Shown: positions 51,463 through 63,074 of the stretch, piece after piece | Position numbering within the stretch: the stretch's first letter is position 1 | Layout of the letters: the number at the start of each line of letters is the position of its first letter | NCBI GenBank assembly: GCA_012861695.1 | Contig: JAAOOA010000026.1 | Location: forward strand, 19,456,001-19,520,000 | Length of the DNA: 64,000 bases | Direction: 5' to 3' | From: Trematomus loennbergii | Taxonomy: Eukaryota; Chordata; Actinopteri; Perciformes; Nototheniidae | The notes under the pieces: model-generated | Databases searched by the model: none | What the model was told of the DNA's origin: nothing | What the model saw: only the letters and a program-made list of their open reading frames with translations | Made by a program: the position numbers and the translations under genes

Positions 51463-52931
51463 AACAGCCTCGCTCTGACTTCTGCTGCGGCTGCCTCTCC
51501 GCCTGTTTCAGGGTGAGTTGGTGTGAAAAAGAGTCGTAGGGTCTCTGCGTTGGCAGCGGTGAACAGAATGACAGCAGCCAACTCAGATTAATGAAGAATC
51601 ATTTCTTAACCGCTCTGAGATGGGTGTCATTCATCACAGAAAGATAGGAGTTAGGAGAGCGGGAGATGAGCATGCGGACTATAGATATATGCCTGCTGAA
51701 TACATGATTGTAGTGTTCTGTAGGGGATGAGGAAAGTGCGCTCGCTAGAGGAGAGGAGTGCAAACCAAGCAGGCTAATGCTGGATTATATCAGTTTAGCC
51801 AAACATGAAGCCCTGCAAGCTTGCAACAGGGGCCCTTATCTTGGAAACTGAACGAAACCATGCTCAAAAAGTGGTCCTCAAGAGAGTAGAGGGAAGACAT
51901 GACTCATGATGTTTTGAAGATATCATTTAGTAAAAAGGGATGAAGAATGTGCTAAAAGAACAGAGCTGCTTTCATCATGCACCCTGTGGGCTACTGTGTT
52001 TTTATATTTACTGATGTGTCCCTTAATAAATAAAGTAAATACAAAAAAAAGGCTAAAGTTAGCTCACTCATTCTAAATAAAGCACAGAGCTCCACCAAGG
52101 CCAAATGCCACATCTTACAATGTTAACATGTCATTTAAATATGTACTTTGCTCTTAATTCAGATTCATGCCCAAATGTAATTGGCCCATGCTACACCCTT
52201 CTACCCAGTTTCATTAATGACAGGTCACATTCTTTCCATAATCCTTAATAGCTCATTAATAACAAACTGAAAACAAAGGTTGTTGGCGGATGCAATAAAT
52301 CCCAACCCCATAGAATCAAATTGCTAAATTGCTAATGAGAGATTTGGTGGCTTGGGCGAGTGCATGGTATCCATAGCAACAAGTGTCATGAAAGTAAGCT
52401 GTTGTTACTCGCTACAATATATACCAAACAACTTCAATAGAATGGAGGTTATCTGTTAAATTTGCTTCAAATGCGCAAAAACAATTGTTCATTAATGAGT
52501 TTTGCCCCTGTAACCATGGCAGCAGCTTCAATGAGGCTGAGCTTGAGTTTTATTTTCTCAAAGTGAGTTTTCTGGAGTCGGTGGTGTTGTAACACGGTGC
52601 TTTTGACGTAACCTGTAGGTGCAGAGGGCTGGCTCTTATTGAATTAATCATTCTGCTCGGCAGCGCGGCTGCTCTTGACCTTTTACAAAAGAACACGCAT
52701 GCATTTTCGTTTCATCAACGGACCGACACATAATTGATTAATCAGCAGGTCCCGCACCTAATACAGTTTGACACACTTAGCACATAGGCCACACAAGCAA
52801 TAACCCTCCTCTCAAAGACTTATTAATTAGCCTGGAATATTGATGCATGCATAATGTAAAATGGCTGCATGACTGAACTGCAAGAGTGAAGGAAAGGACA
52901 ATGATGGTCTTACAAAGTAATCATTTTTTTA

Positions 52932-53225
52932 AATGGATGGAGTACTTTTTAAGAGCATCTCAGAGTATGCAATGACCTTACGTATGAAACCATAAAAATA
53001 ACAGCATGTAAGGAATAAAAGAGCAATTTTTCCACTCAGTGTGAGAAAATAAAACAGCATGGAAGAGCAATATAATGGCAAACAATAAAAAATCGATATA
53101 AGTGGCGTCATTAAGTTCAGTGATAAAACGACAAGGGATACTAAGTGCGACAGAAAGCGATCTATAAAAATTGATTTTTAGGTGAGATTTAAAAACAGAG
53201 ATCATGCCGGTGGACCAAATGTTAA
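52932..53225 (-). mobile_element. Degraded LINE 3' fragment (L2-like)
   Basis: On the minus strand the frame reads MISVFKSHLKINFYRSLS, resembling the FKSLLKTHFY C-terminus of fish L2-type elements. It is followed by a 3' UTR-like segment with CTCTGAGATGCTCTTAAAAA, which resembles the L2 CACTTTGAGATGCTTTTAAA motif. Strongly diverged. Confidence 0.45.
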
Positions 53226-56200
53226 ATGGCAGACTGTTACAGCAGCAAAAAAATCGATCAACCTTTCATTTCAATCTGGAGCGGCCAACATACTTGAACT
53301 GTTGGACCCTTTGACGTCTCTGAGGATAGCTGGGAGCTCACTAATGTAATGATGGTGCATTGTGTATTAAGATGTAACTCATTTATTAGATACTTAAGGC
53401 TCTTGTATGTGGCTTTTCTTCAATAACTTGGCCTAAAATATACCCAAGGGCGTTATTTCACCTTCGAGGTTAAGTAGAGGTCACTTACCTTGCTGGTGGA
53501 TTTCCATATTTACGACATCATGTCAGAAGAACTCATGTCAGCTGAGGTAGGTTGAGGTTTTACGCTGTCAGAATGAGCTCACCTGTAAATGACAGCTGTC
53601 AATGAATTGCATCGGGATGTTATGAGTTCAGGTATATCTTTTTGTGAAGTATTCCACTGCACCTTATCTGTTAGAGGCCGGTTTCATACCTAATCGAGGT
53701 CTCCTGGGTTAATGTGGTAAACCTTTTTCCTACTTCCTCTGGCTTTGTGATGTCAAGTCTTCATGTCGCTTAACTTCCTCCCTGTCTGGAATGACTCCAT
53801 CCCGGAGTTGACAAAGCATGAAATGGGGGTGGATCGGGCACAGTCGCCAAGGGACTTTCCCTCGGTGAAAGGCACACATAGATTTCCATTTCGAAGCAAA
53901 CAGTGTCACAAGCCCTTTGTGTCACTTTTTTGCAGTTTATTTTGCTCCATTAATCCCTTGGCTTGAAATGTCAATAGCTTGGAAATGGATGGGACTCTAT
54001 CATTAACTGCCAGGTATTAGGTCACTTATTTTAATTTGAACTTTAACTAACACTCTAAGGATTATCTATTTGTAAATAGAGATGGCCTTTAATAATGTAT
54101 GGACCTCATTTTAATGGAACATTCTCTAAATACCTAGGAAAGTTAAAAACTAGCACAGAATTAATGTCAAGAATATTTTTTTTTCAACATCAGCTTTGAT
54201 GCCAAATAAATAACGATGCTAACAATTAAGTAAACACTCATAATGCAGTTAGTATACGTTAAAATAAACTATGTACAGCACATGAAACATATTCAGTATT
54301 TCATAAAAATGAGTTTAAGAGGATAACAGATCTTAACACATAACACAATACATTACACAAATTGAGGCTCAGAAATAATTTCTGTAATAAAATAATATGT
54401 GATAGCAATCACATCTTGGCAGTACTATAAATGCATGCTGTTTGAACAGTCTAAATCTTATGTTATGGCAGCTTGAATGGTAAATAACATTGTTAATGAT
54501 GTTAGCCTCACTGATAACAAGCCATCTCATCCACCATGTTCATACTGGTGCGTGTGTTTTTTTCAGTTCTTTACTCTATTATCTCTAAAGATGCAGTGTA
54601 ACAGCATCAGCCTGCTGTTACGGTGCAATGCTCAAGCTCCCCTCCCAATACATCATAGCTCTAACAACAGAAATAATATTATTATAAACCTGTAAGGCAG
54701 CCCAGCCTTAGGGGACCTGTGCTCTGTGGCTCTGATATGTTGAGTCATACTCCCCCATCCCGTCTCTAGTGATTACCTTACTAACTCTATGTCATTGAGA
54801 TAGAGGCTAGCGGGCCCATTGCGTGCAAACACACTGGACACCCTGTGGCCCGTCATGGTGTAATCAGACAGAAAATCAGACCTAATTCATGAATCCTCAG
54901 GACTGTGCTCCCACTTTCAATCTCAGTGATGCATTGCTATGCATACACATGCACGAGCTCACACACAGTCACACATTAAGTGCATTTGAATGATTTATTA
55001 ATGTCCACTAAACTAGACAAAGGCACATAAATAGTAGAGGTGTGGTGTGACAGATTTACACTGCCAAGACTTATGTCCCTCTATTTCTCCCGCTTTGTTT
55101 TTCTTGGGTAACATACACACATACAAAACACACACATACACACACACATGTCACTTGTAGGACTTAAGCAAGCCTTGACAGCCTAAAACATTAACCTTAA
55201 GCATCAATAATACATGTCTATAAACCATCCATATTCCTAAATAAATCTTAATGTAACCTTACATTTCAGCTACAGTCTGAAACAAAAGCCACATCAATGT
55301 TATGCCTAAAAGTAATTTACTGGCAATCTCCCAAACAAATCAGTAATATGTTTTACAGAACATGAAAAGGATTGACCTAACCATAACCAAGTCCTTCAAA
55401 CAGCACATTGAAAAATGAGAAGAAAGTAAATCACATCACTGCTGAGGTTAATGCTCAAATTTGTCCTCACAAAGACTGAAGGCCAACCTCCACTTGCAAA
55501 ACACCCGTTATTTTTCCTTAGCAGCAGCTTTTTCGGTTCTACCAAACCCAGTGCAGTATGTACATTATGGAATATAAATGACTAATGTTAGATCTTTATA
55601 TGGGTTAATTACAGTGTTTTGACTCAATGCATATTGAGACTAAAAACAGAAAACAAGTTAAGAAGTTCATTAGTGACAGCAGTAATTAGAAATCTGATAG
55701 GAAACAATCAGTGAAAGTGGATGTACACACTCTGTCATTTAAATATGGATTCCTCTGGCTTTTGTTTTGAAAAATCAATATGGAATTAATAAGTAAAAAA
55801 ATAACTTGAAATCAGTGCTTGTAAAATGCTTAATTGGGATCAACCAGTTAGTCTTGGCGATATGGATAAATGCCAATCAAAATAAAAGCAATGACAAAGG
55901 GAAAATCTTTATAGAAATGTGCCAGTCCATATAAAGATTTCCTCCCAAAACAACCACTAAAACCTTAAATTGACTGACTGAAACAAAGAAGAGTTGGTCA
56001 ATAGAAATATAATTGACTGGAGAAAAGAAATTGCCTAAATGTCATTTTTAATCAATAGACAATTTCCCCTGGATAAGTAAGGGTCAATAGATATACAATA
56101 GATGATTCAATCAATGGTGATTCCCTAAATGTTTCATTCTTGTAATAGTTACATTATTTATAAAATAGACCTCACTCAGACCTCCCTCCCTACTCCTCCT

Positions 56201-58130
56201 CAATGTCCCCACTGGAGATCCCGCTCCTCTTAGATCTCTCCATAGGTCATATTCAAATCACCGCACTACACCTCCGTCGTATAATACAGTCTCTGAAGGG
56301 ATTAGAGCTAAATTAATCTTCTTCTCAAAACTTCCCGTCGTGCATTACATCAGTCTCAGAGTTCAGAGAAGACACTGATGGGACGGCACGGACCTCCCAC
56401 ACCGCCTCCTCCATATTCAACATGAGCCACTTTAACTTAATGAAGAGAGAAGAAGCACGGCGCCCAGAGTGAACCAAGCCACCTCAATTAAAACTTCAAA
56501 CAACCCCCGCACGAGCGTGACGACAAGGCTTAATATATGATTGAGTACAGCTCTGCCTCCTCTGATTTTTATCCAACATTCACACAAGAAGAAATATTTA
56601 AGCAAAGATAGCAGATGTAGAAGGTCATATCAAGCCATAAAGAAAATCCAATGACCTATAACCTGTGCCACTTTTTAAATATTCATGATTTAATAAAGTA
56701 AAATCCCTACAAAAATATTCCATTTCCGGGGATGTTAAAGTGGAATTACATTTCCTGTCTGTTTCGGGGCCGGGACAGCCAGGTTACGGCCCCCATTAGC
56801 CGAAGGATGAAGGATCTTCCTCAAGAATACTCAAACAGGTAGTTGGATGAGGCTCTTTTCAACCGAGAAGAGACATGGCCTTTTGGCTTTCGCCCACTCG
56901 GATCACAAAACAGCAAGGAAGGCATTAAGTGTCATGCTCAAGGTCATTTTAGACACTTGCCAAGCTGGAACCCTGGTCCTCCTTTTCTGAGCATGTGGAG
57001 GCAGTCCAGATAGAATTTAAACATTTATTTCACTTATTTAGAAAAAGGTGGGGACAGGCGCAATGCAGTGTTAACAAAAAGGATACATGTCAGAGAAATT
57101 AGGGTACTTAAAAAAGTTGCGTCGAAAAGCACACTTGTTCTCAGAGCCATAACTTGATTGTTTCACAGAGATTTACACATTCATTATGACTTACACTTTA
57201 ATTATTTATCTTTCTATTTTCATGGAATAAATGTATAAGTCAAAGAAAAAGGACGACTAAAATACTTTAACTTTCCTCACCTATCAAAGTGCTTCAGGCA
57301 TATTTCTCTATTTATCAATGGGTCAATTGCATATAGCAACAGGGACTGCTAATAGCTAATTCAGCAGATTTGTAATCAGGCCTGTATGCCAAAATATTAT
57401 AGCCCAAAGCCTAACTAACTGAATATTTGGCAGCATTATACTGCCTCCACCTTAGTACATTTGAGGTGGATGTAATTGTATTTTAGCAAGACAGTAGTCA
57501 CCAAGCTATAAGCCTGGTCTTCCATTATTTAGCAGGCAACTCCTGCAACATTTATTTATTTACACTTCTTAATCATTTATTTCCTTTTTTTAGCGAACCT
57601 AAAGCTCCCTGGTTATTAACTACATCGATGTGGGCTCATCGCCAAAGCGTATTCCTGCTGAGGCTCCTCCACTGCCTCGATAAGTTCCCCAAACAATAAT
57701 TGCTTTTACAGGACAGAGGGAGATGCAGTGTGCACTCGCTTAGCATGAGGGACTTTCCCCAGAAGACTCTCCTCTCCACAGCCACTGTCTGTGCTCTGCT
57801 GGCTGCTCGCCTAATTAAAGGTCAGTTAGCTAGCTGGGTGCCAAAGCAGCATAAACACATTTAAGAGAAATGCCACTCAATGGCGCAACTCATTGGAGGT
57901 TTGTGAACATCGAGTGCTGGTCCCTTCGACTCAAAATCTAATATCACTCTATAGGTGAGGCTCGTGAGAGATAATGAGCTTGTGCTGCTGTGACTGCTCC
58001 GTGCCTCTCAGCTGTCAGAGCAGTTTAAAGTTGAGATATGAGCCTTTTTGGCAGTGTAAAAGGATTTAATCCTGAAGTGAAGGTTGTTTGAGGATACAGT
58101 CGTTCATCTAACTTGTGTTTTTTTCCCCAG

Positions 58131-58236
58131 TGAGCATGACTTGGGTGAGGATGACATCTACGACTGTGTGCCATGTGATGACGATGGGGACGACATCTAT
58201 GAGGACATCATTAAGGTGGAAGTACGACAACCCATG
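58131..58236 (+). CDS. vav2: vav2 coding exon: acidic region with the second and third regulatory tyrosines (exon 5)
   Basis: A 106-nt exon with an excellent acceptor (tgtttttttccccag) and a gtgaga donor. Its first base completes an Asp codon; 35 codons follow and it ends in phase 0. It reads [35 protein letters not shown]. The two motifs DDIYDC and DDIYED hold the tyrosines equivalent to human VAV2 Tyr159 and Tyr172. In Vav proteins the last one lies in the DH active site and blocks Rac/Rho binding until it is phosphorylated. Relative to human VAV2 as I remember it, there is one extra Asp in [11 protein letters not shown]1 and VAV3 have clearly different spacing and residues here, so this exon is the best paralogue discriminator in the window. 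Confidence 0.96.
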
Positions 58237-59024
58237 GTGAGAATAGTTTCACAATCCCTGCCCTTTTATCATTACTTTAAAAAAGTAAAATAGTAATGAT
58301 TATATTTTCCTCAAATTTGGAATACGATGCTTGTTAAGGTGTGTGAATAAAGGGTTGCATTTCTTAGTCACCTTAGATGATGGTCTACCTGGTGACCTTC
58401 AGTCAAATGACTCAAGTCAGATTTGAATTTTCGACGTCAAATCCGTCACTTTAGACTTGACTGAAAAAAATCAGAAATAACTCGCCTAACACGAACATAC
58501 TTGCAAATACCTTCGCTCATATCCAAACATGAATACATTAGTTATGTAGAAAGTATGCCGCAGATCATTTAATTCCCCTTCATTTCCTGAATCAACTATC
58601 AATATTGCTGTTCAATCATTCTCGTAGACACATAATTAGTTTGAACCATCCAATGGCATCCAAGGAAGTTGCAGGAGCACACCAGAAGGACTCAAGTGAA
58701 AATACTGAGAGCCAGTTGAAAAATAATAATACCAAAGATCATTTCATTTTGGTACAAAAACGACACCTAACCACTTAGTCTTGACTTTAGACCAAATCTT
58801 TACTTGCAAATTAATAATTTGGTACCTACCCTGTCCGGTAGACAACCCTTATTACCAGGAATGATTCAATGAACAAGTAGTGCTAGGAAAAGGAAACACA
58901 CTTCCTCCCACTCACCATAGCATTTGCATGATGTGATATCTCTTGACGCGCTCAGATATTTTAAAACAACCGGTGATGAATGTGACCTCTGACTTGCGCT
59001 GCTTTGCCTTTCCCCATGCTGCAG
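58237..59024 (+). other. vav2: vav2 intron upstream of the microexon
   Basis: 788 bases. Several degenerate words of the type acttgac/gacttga at 58385-58470 and 58770-58800 may be remnants of a minisatellite. Last 30 bases contain five TGC triplets. Confidence 0.9.
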
Positions 59025-59039
59025 ATCAGATACATGCAG
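59025..59039 (+). CDS. vav2: vav2 15-nt microexon encoding Ile-Arg-Tyr-Met-Gln
   Basis: Fifteen bases lie between an acceptor ending atgctgcag and a gtgagtg donor, reading exactly ATC AGA TAC ATG CAG = IRYMQ. In mammalian VAV2, as I recall it, the same five residues stand between QPM (end of the previous exon here) and KMGMTE (start of the next), about residues 184-189, and are absent from some isoforms. The exon is a multiple of three and both flanking exons meet at phase 0, so it can be skipped without a frameshift. It lies at the join between the autoinhibitory acidic region and the DH domain and adds a sixth local aromatic/basic patch there. Five TGC triplets occur in the 30 bases before it. 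It is far too short for ORF-based finding and was recognised from splice signals plus the expected peptide. Confidence 0.88.
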
Positions 59040-60576
59040 GTGAGTGCCGCTGTGCTTGTGACTCACCCCACCCTGTCAGTTACCTCCCTCTAACACTTAA
59101 TTTAAAACAAACTCATGGCATCCCAAGAGAATGAGCGGCCAGTTAGATTATTGACCCGTGCCCCGGGGTAAAGAAGACCCCATCTGGTTTGAAATCTGAC
59201 TCATGGCCCAGTGGAGAGAGTTGTGACTTCAGCTCGGTGACGGCAGTGTTAAATGACGTCACCGAGGACCACCAGCTGATGAAATCCAACCTCAGAGCAC
59301 CAGAGAAATAAATATATTTCTGCTGGCTTTCAGCCCTGATTTGGAATGGTTGATAACAAAGTGGAATAAGGCTTACATCGCTACAGTGTTAGCCCCAGAT
59401 TTGTATATTATCTGCACTGATTATCTGTCAAATGTGTTCCAGATGGCCTAGCTTGTTATTCCACAGTTGGGTTGCTCATTTCACTCGCACAACATTTTGA
59501 AATCTGCATAGAAATGGAGCTGAAATCTATATGTTTTGGATATGCATTCCAGTATATTTTCCTTTCAAAGAAACACATGTTTATGTATATGTACACATCT
59601 TCATCTACATAATCATAAATATAACTTATGTATAGCCCACGCATTCAGTGACAACAAATGCTAACACACTTCCCTTTCCCTCCAAAGTCTTCACCAATTC
59701 ACTTTACTCTAGCCAGACATATATCAGTCACTGTGGGTAAGATTTTTACAAGGCTCAAGTTGATTTGGAAATCATATCGTCTTCATTTTAACACACTTTC
59801 TTTCTTACTGTTTTCTTTTGTTTGTAAAGCTCAGTCAAACGACAGCACTTTATTTGGACTTATCTGTTCATGCACAGATGATTTTTGAATGGATTTTCCC
59901 TATGCTTCCCATTCATTTCTAGACAGTACGAATACAATTTAGCAAATATTATCAATTGTATGCCAATGCCTCCCTGGAAAGCGTTATTGATGAATAGATT
60001 ATCCTGGTGAAATAAAGCAGAACAGACTCTTAAAACCAGCTCGGGTCTGGTAATCCATCACTTTCAACAGCAGGTCCGCATTCATTTTTGTCAATGTTAC
60101 ATTATGACTTCATGGTGAATTGATTGGAAAAAAGTCTGCACTGCACTATCTCGTACAGATAATAGCCTTTGATGGATTACACAACTCAAGCCATTTTCAA
60201 GAGAGTGCTAATAGACTCAATAATGTTTGGGAAGAAATTGGAACCAATGGCCGACTGGTAAAGCAGATGAAAAAATTGCAACAGCACAGTTTTCACAATG
60301 TGAAGCTTTTGTGAGACTGAAAACATAAGATGAAAGAATGATGGTCCTTTTATGAAAAACATGTCACACATTTAGACAGATACTCAATCAGAAACTGGCT
60401 AGCTTGATCTCCATTTTGCAAAAATCATAAAAAAACAAGAAAGACTATCATTAAAGTTGTACAAATGTAGGACTTAGAAAAGCAGATACAGTGGTGTTCA
60501 TTATTAGAGATAATTCATTATCCAAAAGCATGCAGTGTAATTGTCCTGATACATTATGCTTAATTGTCTCCGATAG
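59040..60576 (+). other. vav2: vav2 intron downstream of the microexon
   Basis: 1537 bases. Contains a perfect 10-bp inverted repeat (59233-59242 with 59257-59266) about 200 bases after the microexon, and ends in a pyrimidine-poor acceptor. Nothing else recognised. Confidence 0.9.
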
Positions 60577-60675
60577 AAGATGGGAATGACAGAAGAAGAC
60601 AAAAGAAATTGCTGCTTAGTAGAGATCCAGGAGACTGAAGCAAAGTACTACAAGACTTTAGAGGACGTTGAGAAG
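60577..60675 (+). CDS. vav2: vav2 coding exon: start of the DH (RhoGEF) domain (exon 7)
   Basis: A 99-nt, phase 0-0 exon reading [33 protein letters not shown] before a gtgagt donor. It holds the first helix of the Dbl-homology domain (conserved region 1: the [14 protein letters not shown] helix), the catalytic module that unloads GDP from Rac/Rho GTPases. It is near-identical to the VAV2 family sequence I remember ([22 protein letters not shown]). The acceptor is unusual: the polypyrimidine stretch is poor (ttaattgtctccgatag), and TAG is followed directly by AAG, giving a TAGAAG tandem acceptor that could drop the first Lys. The start is taken at the first AG because the known protein keeps Lys before MGM. 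Confidence 0.95.
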
Positions 60676-63005
60676 GTGAGTCTCACAAAATGATTGTCGA
60701 TATGTGCACATACATCCGAGTGTTTTCATACATGTTCATTTGTGTTCTGGCACATGCAAGGTTGCATCAGAGTTTCCTTTTTGTCACTTCTTCATTGTTG
60801 GTGTCTCGGGCCCATGGGCCGGGTCACAGCATGGAAATGTCAGCTATTGGCGGATTCATTGGGAGCAGAAATGTCACAGGAGCTGATCGATAGGGTTATT
60901 ATTGGCTCGGCCCCAACAGGAGACACTGATCCCTGGGGCTTTAAGTATAGACCTGCACATCACTGGACCAAGGACATATACAAAACACACACATGCACAG
61001 ATACAAACACACACACACGTACTTGCAACCAGTATTGGGAAAGTTCCAAAAAAAAATCCACTACTCACACTTGACCAGGTTGGGGTGTAATGGGATACAT
61101 GGAATCAGGATACAATAAAAAAAGGTAACTGTATTACTTTACAGTTACAGAAAAAAATGATTACAATTTTTAAATACATTTCTAACTGAACAATTATACA
61201 ATCTGATTCACACACTGTAATATGCAAATGTTTACATATCTTTGTTATATATTGTAGAATGTACACATTTTTACCATAATTCCTGATATTTATATAAAAA
61301 CATTATACTTTGGACACTTTTTTACTTTACCTTCTTATGTTTGTATACATGTTTTTAATTTAATCTAAAATAGCTGAGATTAAACTGTCACAAAACCCAA
61401 TCTCCCTTAAACAAATTAAGTTTTCTGGTTGTGATTCACACTATGCTTCCCACACAAGTCTTAAAAAAGTACCTGTAAACGTTTTAACTGGTTGGAAATG
61501 TGGGCATTTTTTTGTATATAATGCAGAAAAAAATCTCACAATACAATGCAAGTAATCGCAAAGCACCATAGTCTGCACACTTTCCAGTCCATCCAATTTA
61601 TTCTTCTGGCTGAGAGGCAGCGTGAAGCGACAGTAGGTAGGAAATGAAGCGCAGCAAATATGGATCATACCACAAAATGTGTATGTAGGTTGATTTAATT
61701 GACTGTGTATGGGTACTGCTGCTGCTGCTGCTGCTTCTCTAGGTTCTAAATCTAGCAACACTAATGTGCCAAATGATTCGAGTGGGGGATGATGAAAGCA
61801 TTTTCACAGCTGGATGGCAGAACCTGCAGAATGATCTGATGTTGTTCCTCTTTCACTGATTTATGTGCAAAATAGGTGAGATGTGTGCGTTATTATTTTC
61901 TCTTGACTTTGTTTACATATTTGGTATCGACTTGAATATCACTAAGTATTCAAATAGCGCTCCGTTAATTTAATGATACTTGCATTTGGGTACTGAATAC
62001 AGTTTTTAGCAGATAATTGTATCATAATACATTTCAGCCCTGCACATTACATATTCATATACAACTCCTAACATGTTAATGAGATGCTAATCTTGCATAC
62101 TTCTCAAAAAGTCATAAACATATTTGCCTCGCTAGTATGTTGTTTACCTACTCATCACATTCTCTTTGTTTGTTCCTGTGTGACACTAAATAACAATTAT
62201 ATTGTAGTTACACTTCATGTAAAAAATGAAGAATAAAGCTAACCCTACAGTTCTATTTGTAAAGTACAGAGAAAAGACGACATTACATTTCCATCCCTGT
62301 AAAACAGCGCGCTCCGTGTGCTTTAGCGGTCATAAACTCTCCCACTTACAACATCTCTCTGTGCTAATGTTCCTTTGTTGGCGTCGGTGCTGCTAACACA
62401 TCACTTTCCGCGTTGACAGATTGCATCCGCAATTTGATGGAGCGCCACAAATCATGCGCTCCACTAATTTCATTAAACTAAATGTGCATCCTGTGTATCC
62501 CGCCTCGGACCAATGCGAGACTAAATGAGAATAAATAACCCTCTCGTGATCTGAGGACTCGTCAAGCTTAATTGGGTTGGGGTTAATAAGGCTCATTCCT
62601 TCATTGCTTCTTAGTTGATCTATTTGTTATTGTTATGATGATGGAAAGTGACAACCATGAAACAACGTTGGAGAAATAATAGGCAGGTTCCTCTTGTTGA
62701 AGCATTCGTGCAGCAGGGGGAAGAACTTTATCCTGATATTAAAGACTGCATCCTGTGAACAACATTATGGTGGCTGCATTTTTACAGTGTAGCTTGGTGT
62801 TGATTTTGATGTTGCTGCAGTTAACTTTAAGGTTGTGCTGGCCTTCAAACAAATCTTTACATGTCTGCTAAAAGCTTTGCCAGAAGTTTATAACATTTTA
62901 TCAATACGATTTTTAACATGAAAAACTGAAACAGACGTTTTTGAAAGAGTGGCTTCACTTATATTTGTTCTTTTCACTTAACGTTTCTTTTTTATTTCTC
63001 TTTAG
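60676..63005 (+). other. vav2: vav2 intron within the DH domain
   Basis: 2330 bases, gtgagt...tttag. Contains a short CA-rich patch (60983-61019) and a (CTG)6 tract at 61716-61734. Otherwise AT-rich unique sequence. Confidence 0.9.
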
Positions 63006-63074
63006 AACTACATGATCCCGTTGAAGCAAGTGTTCACCCCACAGGAAATGGAGGCTATCTTTGTCAATCTTGAG
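63006..63074 (+). CDS. vav2: vav2 coding exon: DH domain, second segment (exon 8)
   Basis: A 69-nt exon (phase 0-0) after a strong pyrimidine-rich acceptor (tttatttctctttag) and before gtaaga. It reads NYMIPLKQVF, TPQEMEAIFVNLE. This continues the DH domain directly from the previous exon (VEK-NYM; VAV2 family form IEK-NYMSPL, AVFINLE). The block TPQEMEAIF corresponds to a surface helix that is the most variable part of this region between paralogues; the hydrophobic pattern and AIFVNLE end are kept. The next expected exon (DLIKVHHSFL in mammals) is not in the 0.9 kb that remains, so the gene runs off the right edge. Confidence 0.94.

Larger units (their letters stand above)
50650..58130 (+). 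other. vav2: vav2 intron between the two acidic-region exons
   Basis: A 7.5-kb intron (gtaagt...ccccag). Holds a MITE scrap (50912-50990), RFX-type motifs and a LINE tail fragment (52932-53225). The remainder, 53226-58130, is AT-rich with a degenerate CA patch at 55112-55149 and nothing else I can name. Confidence 0.9.
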
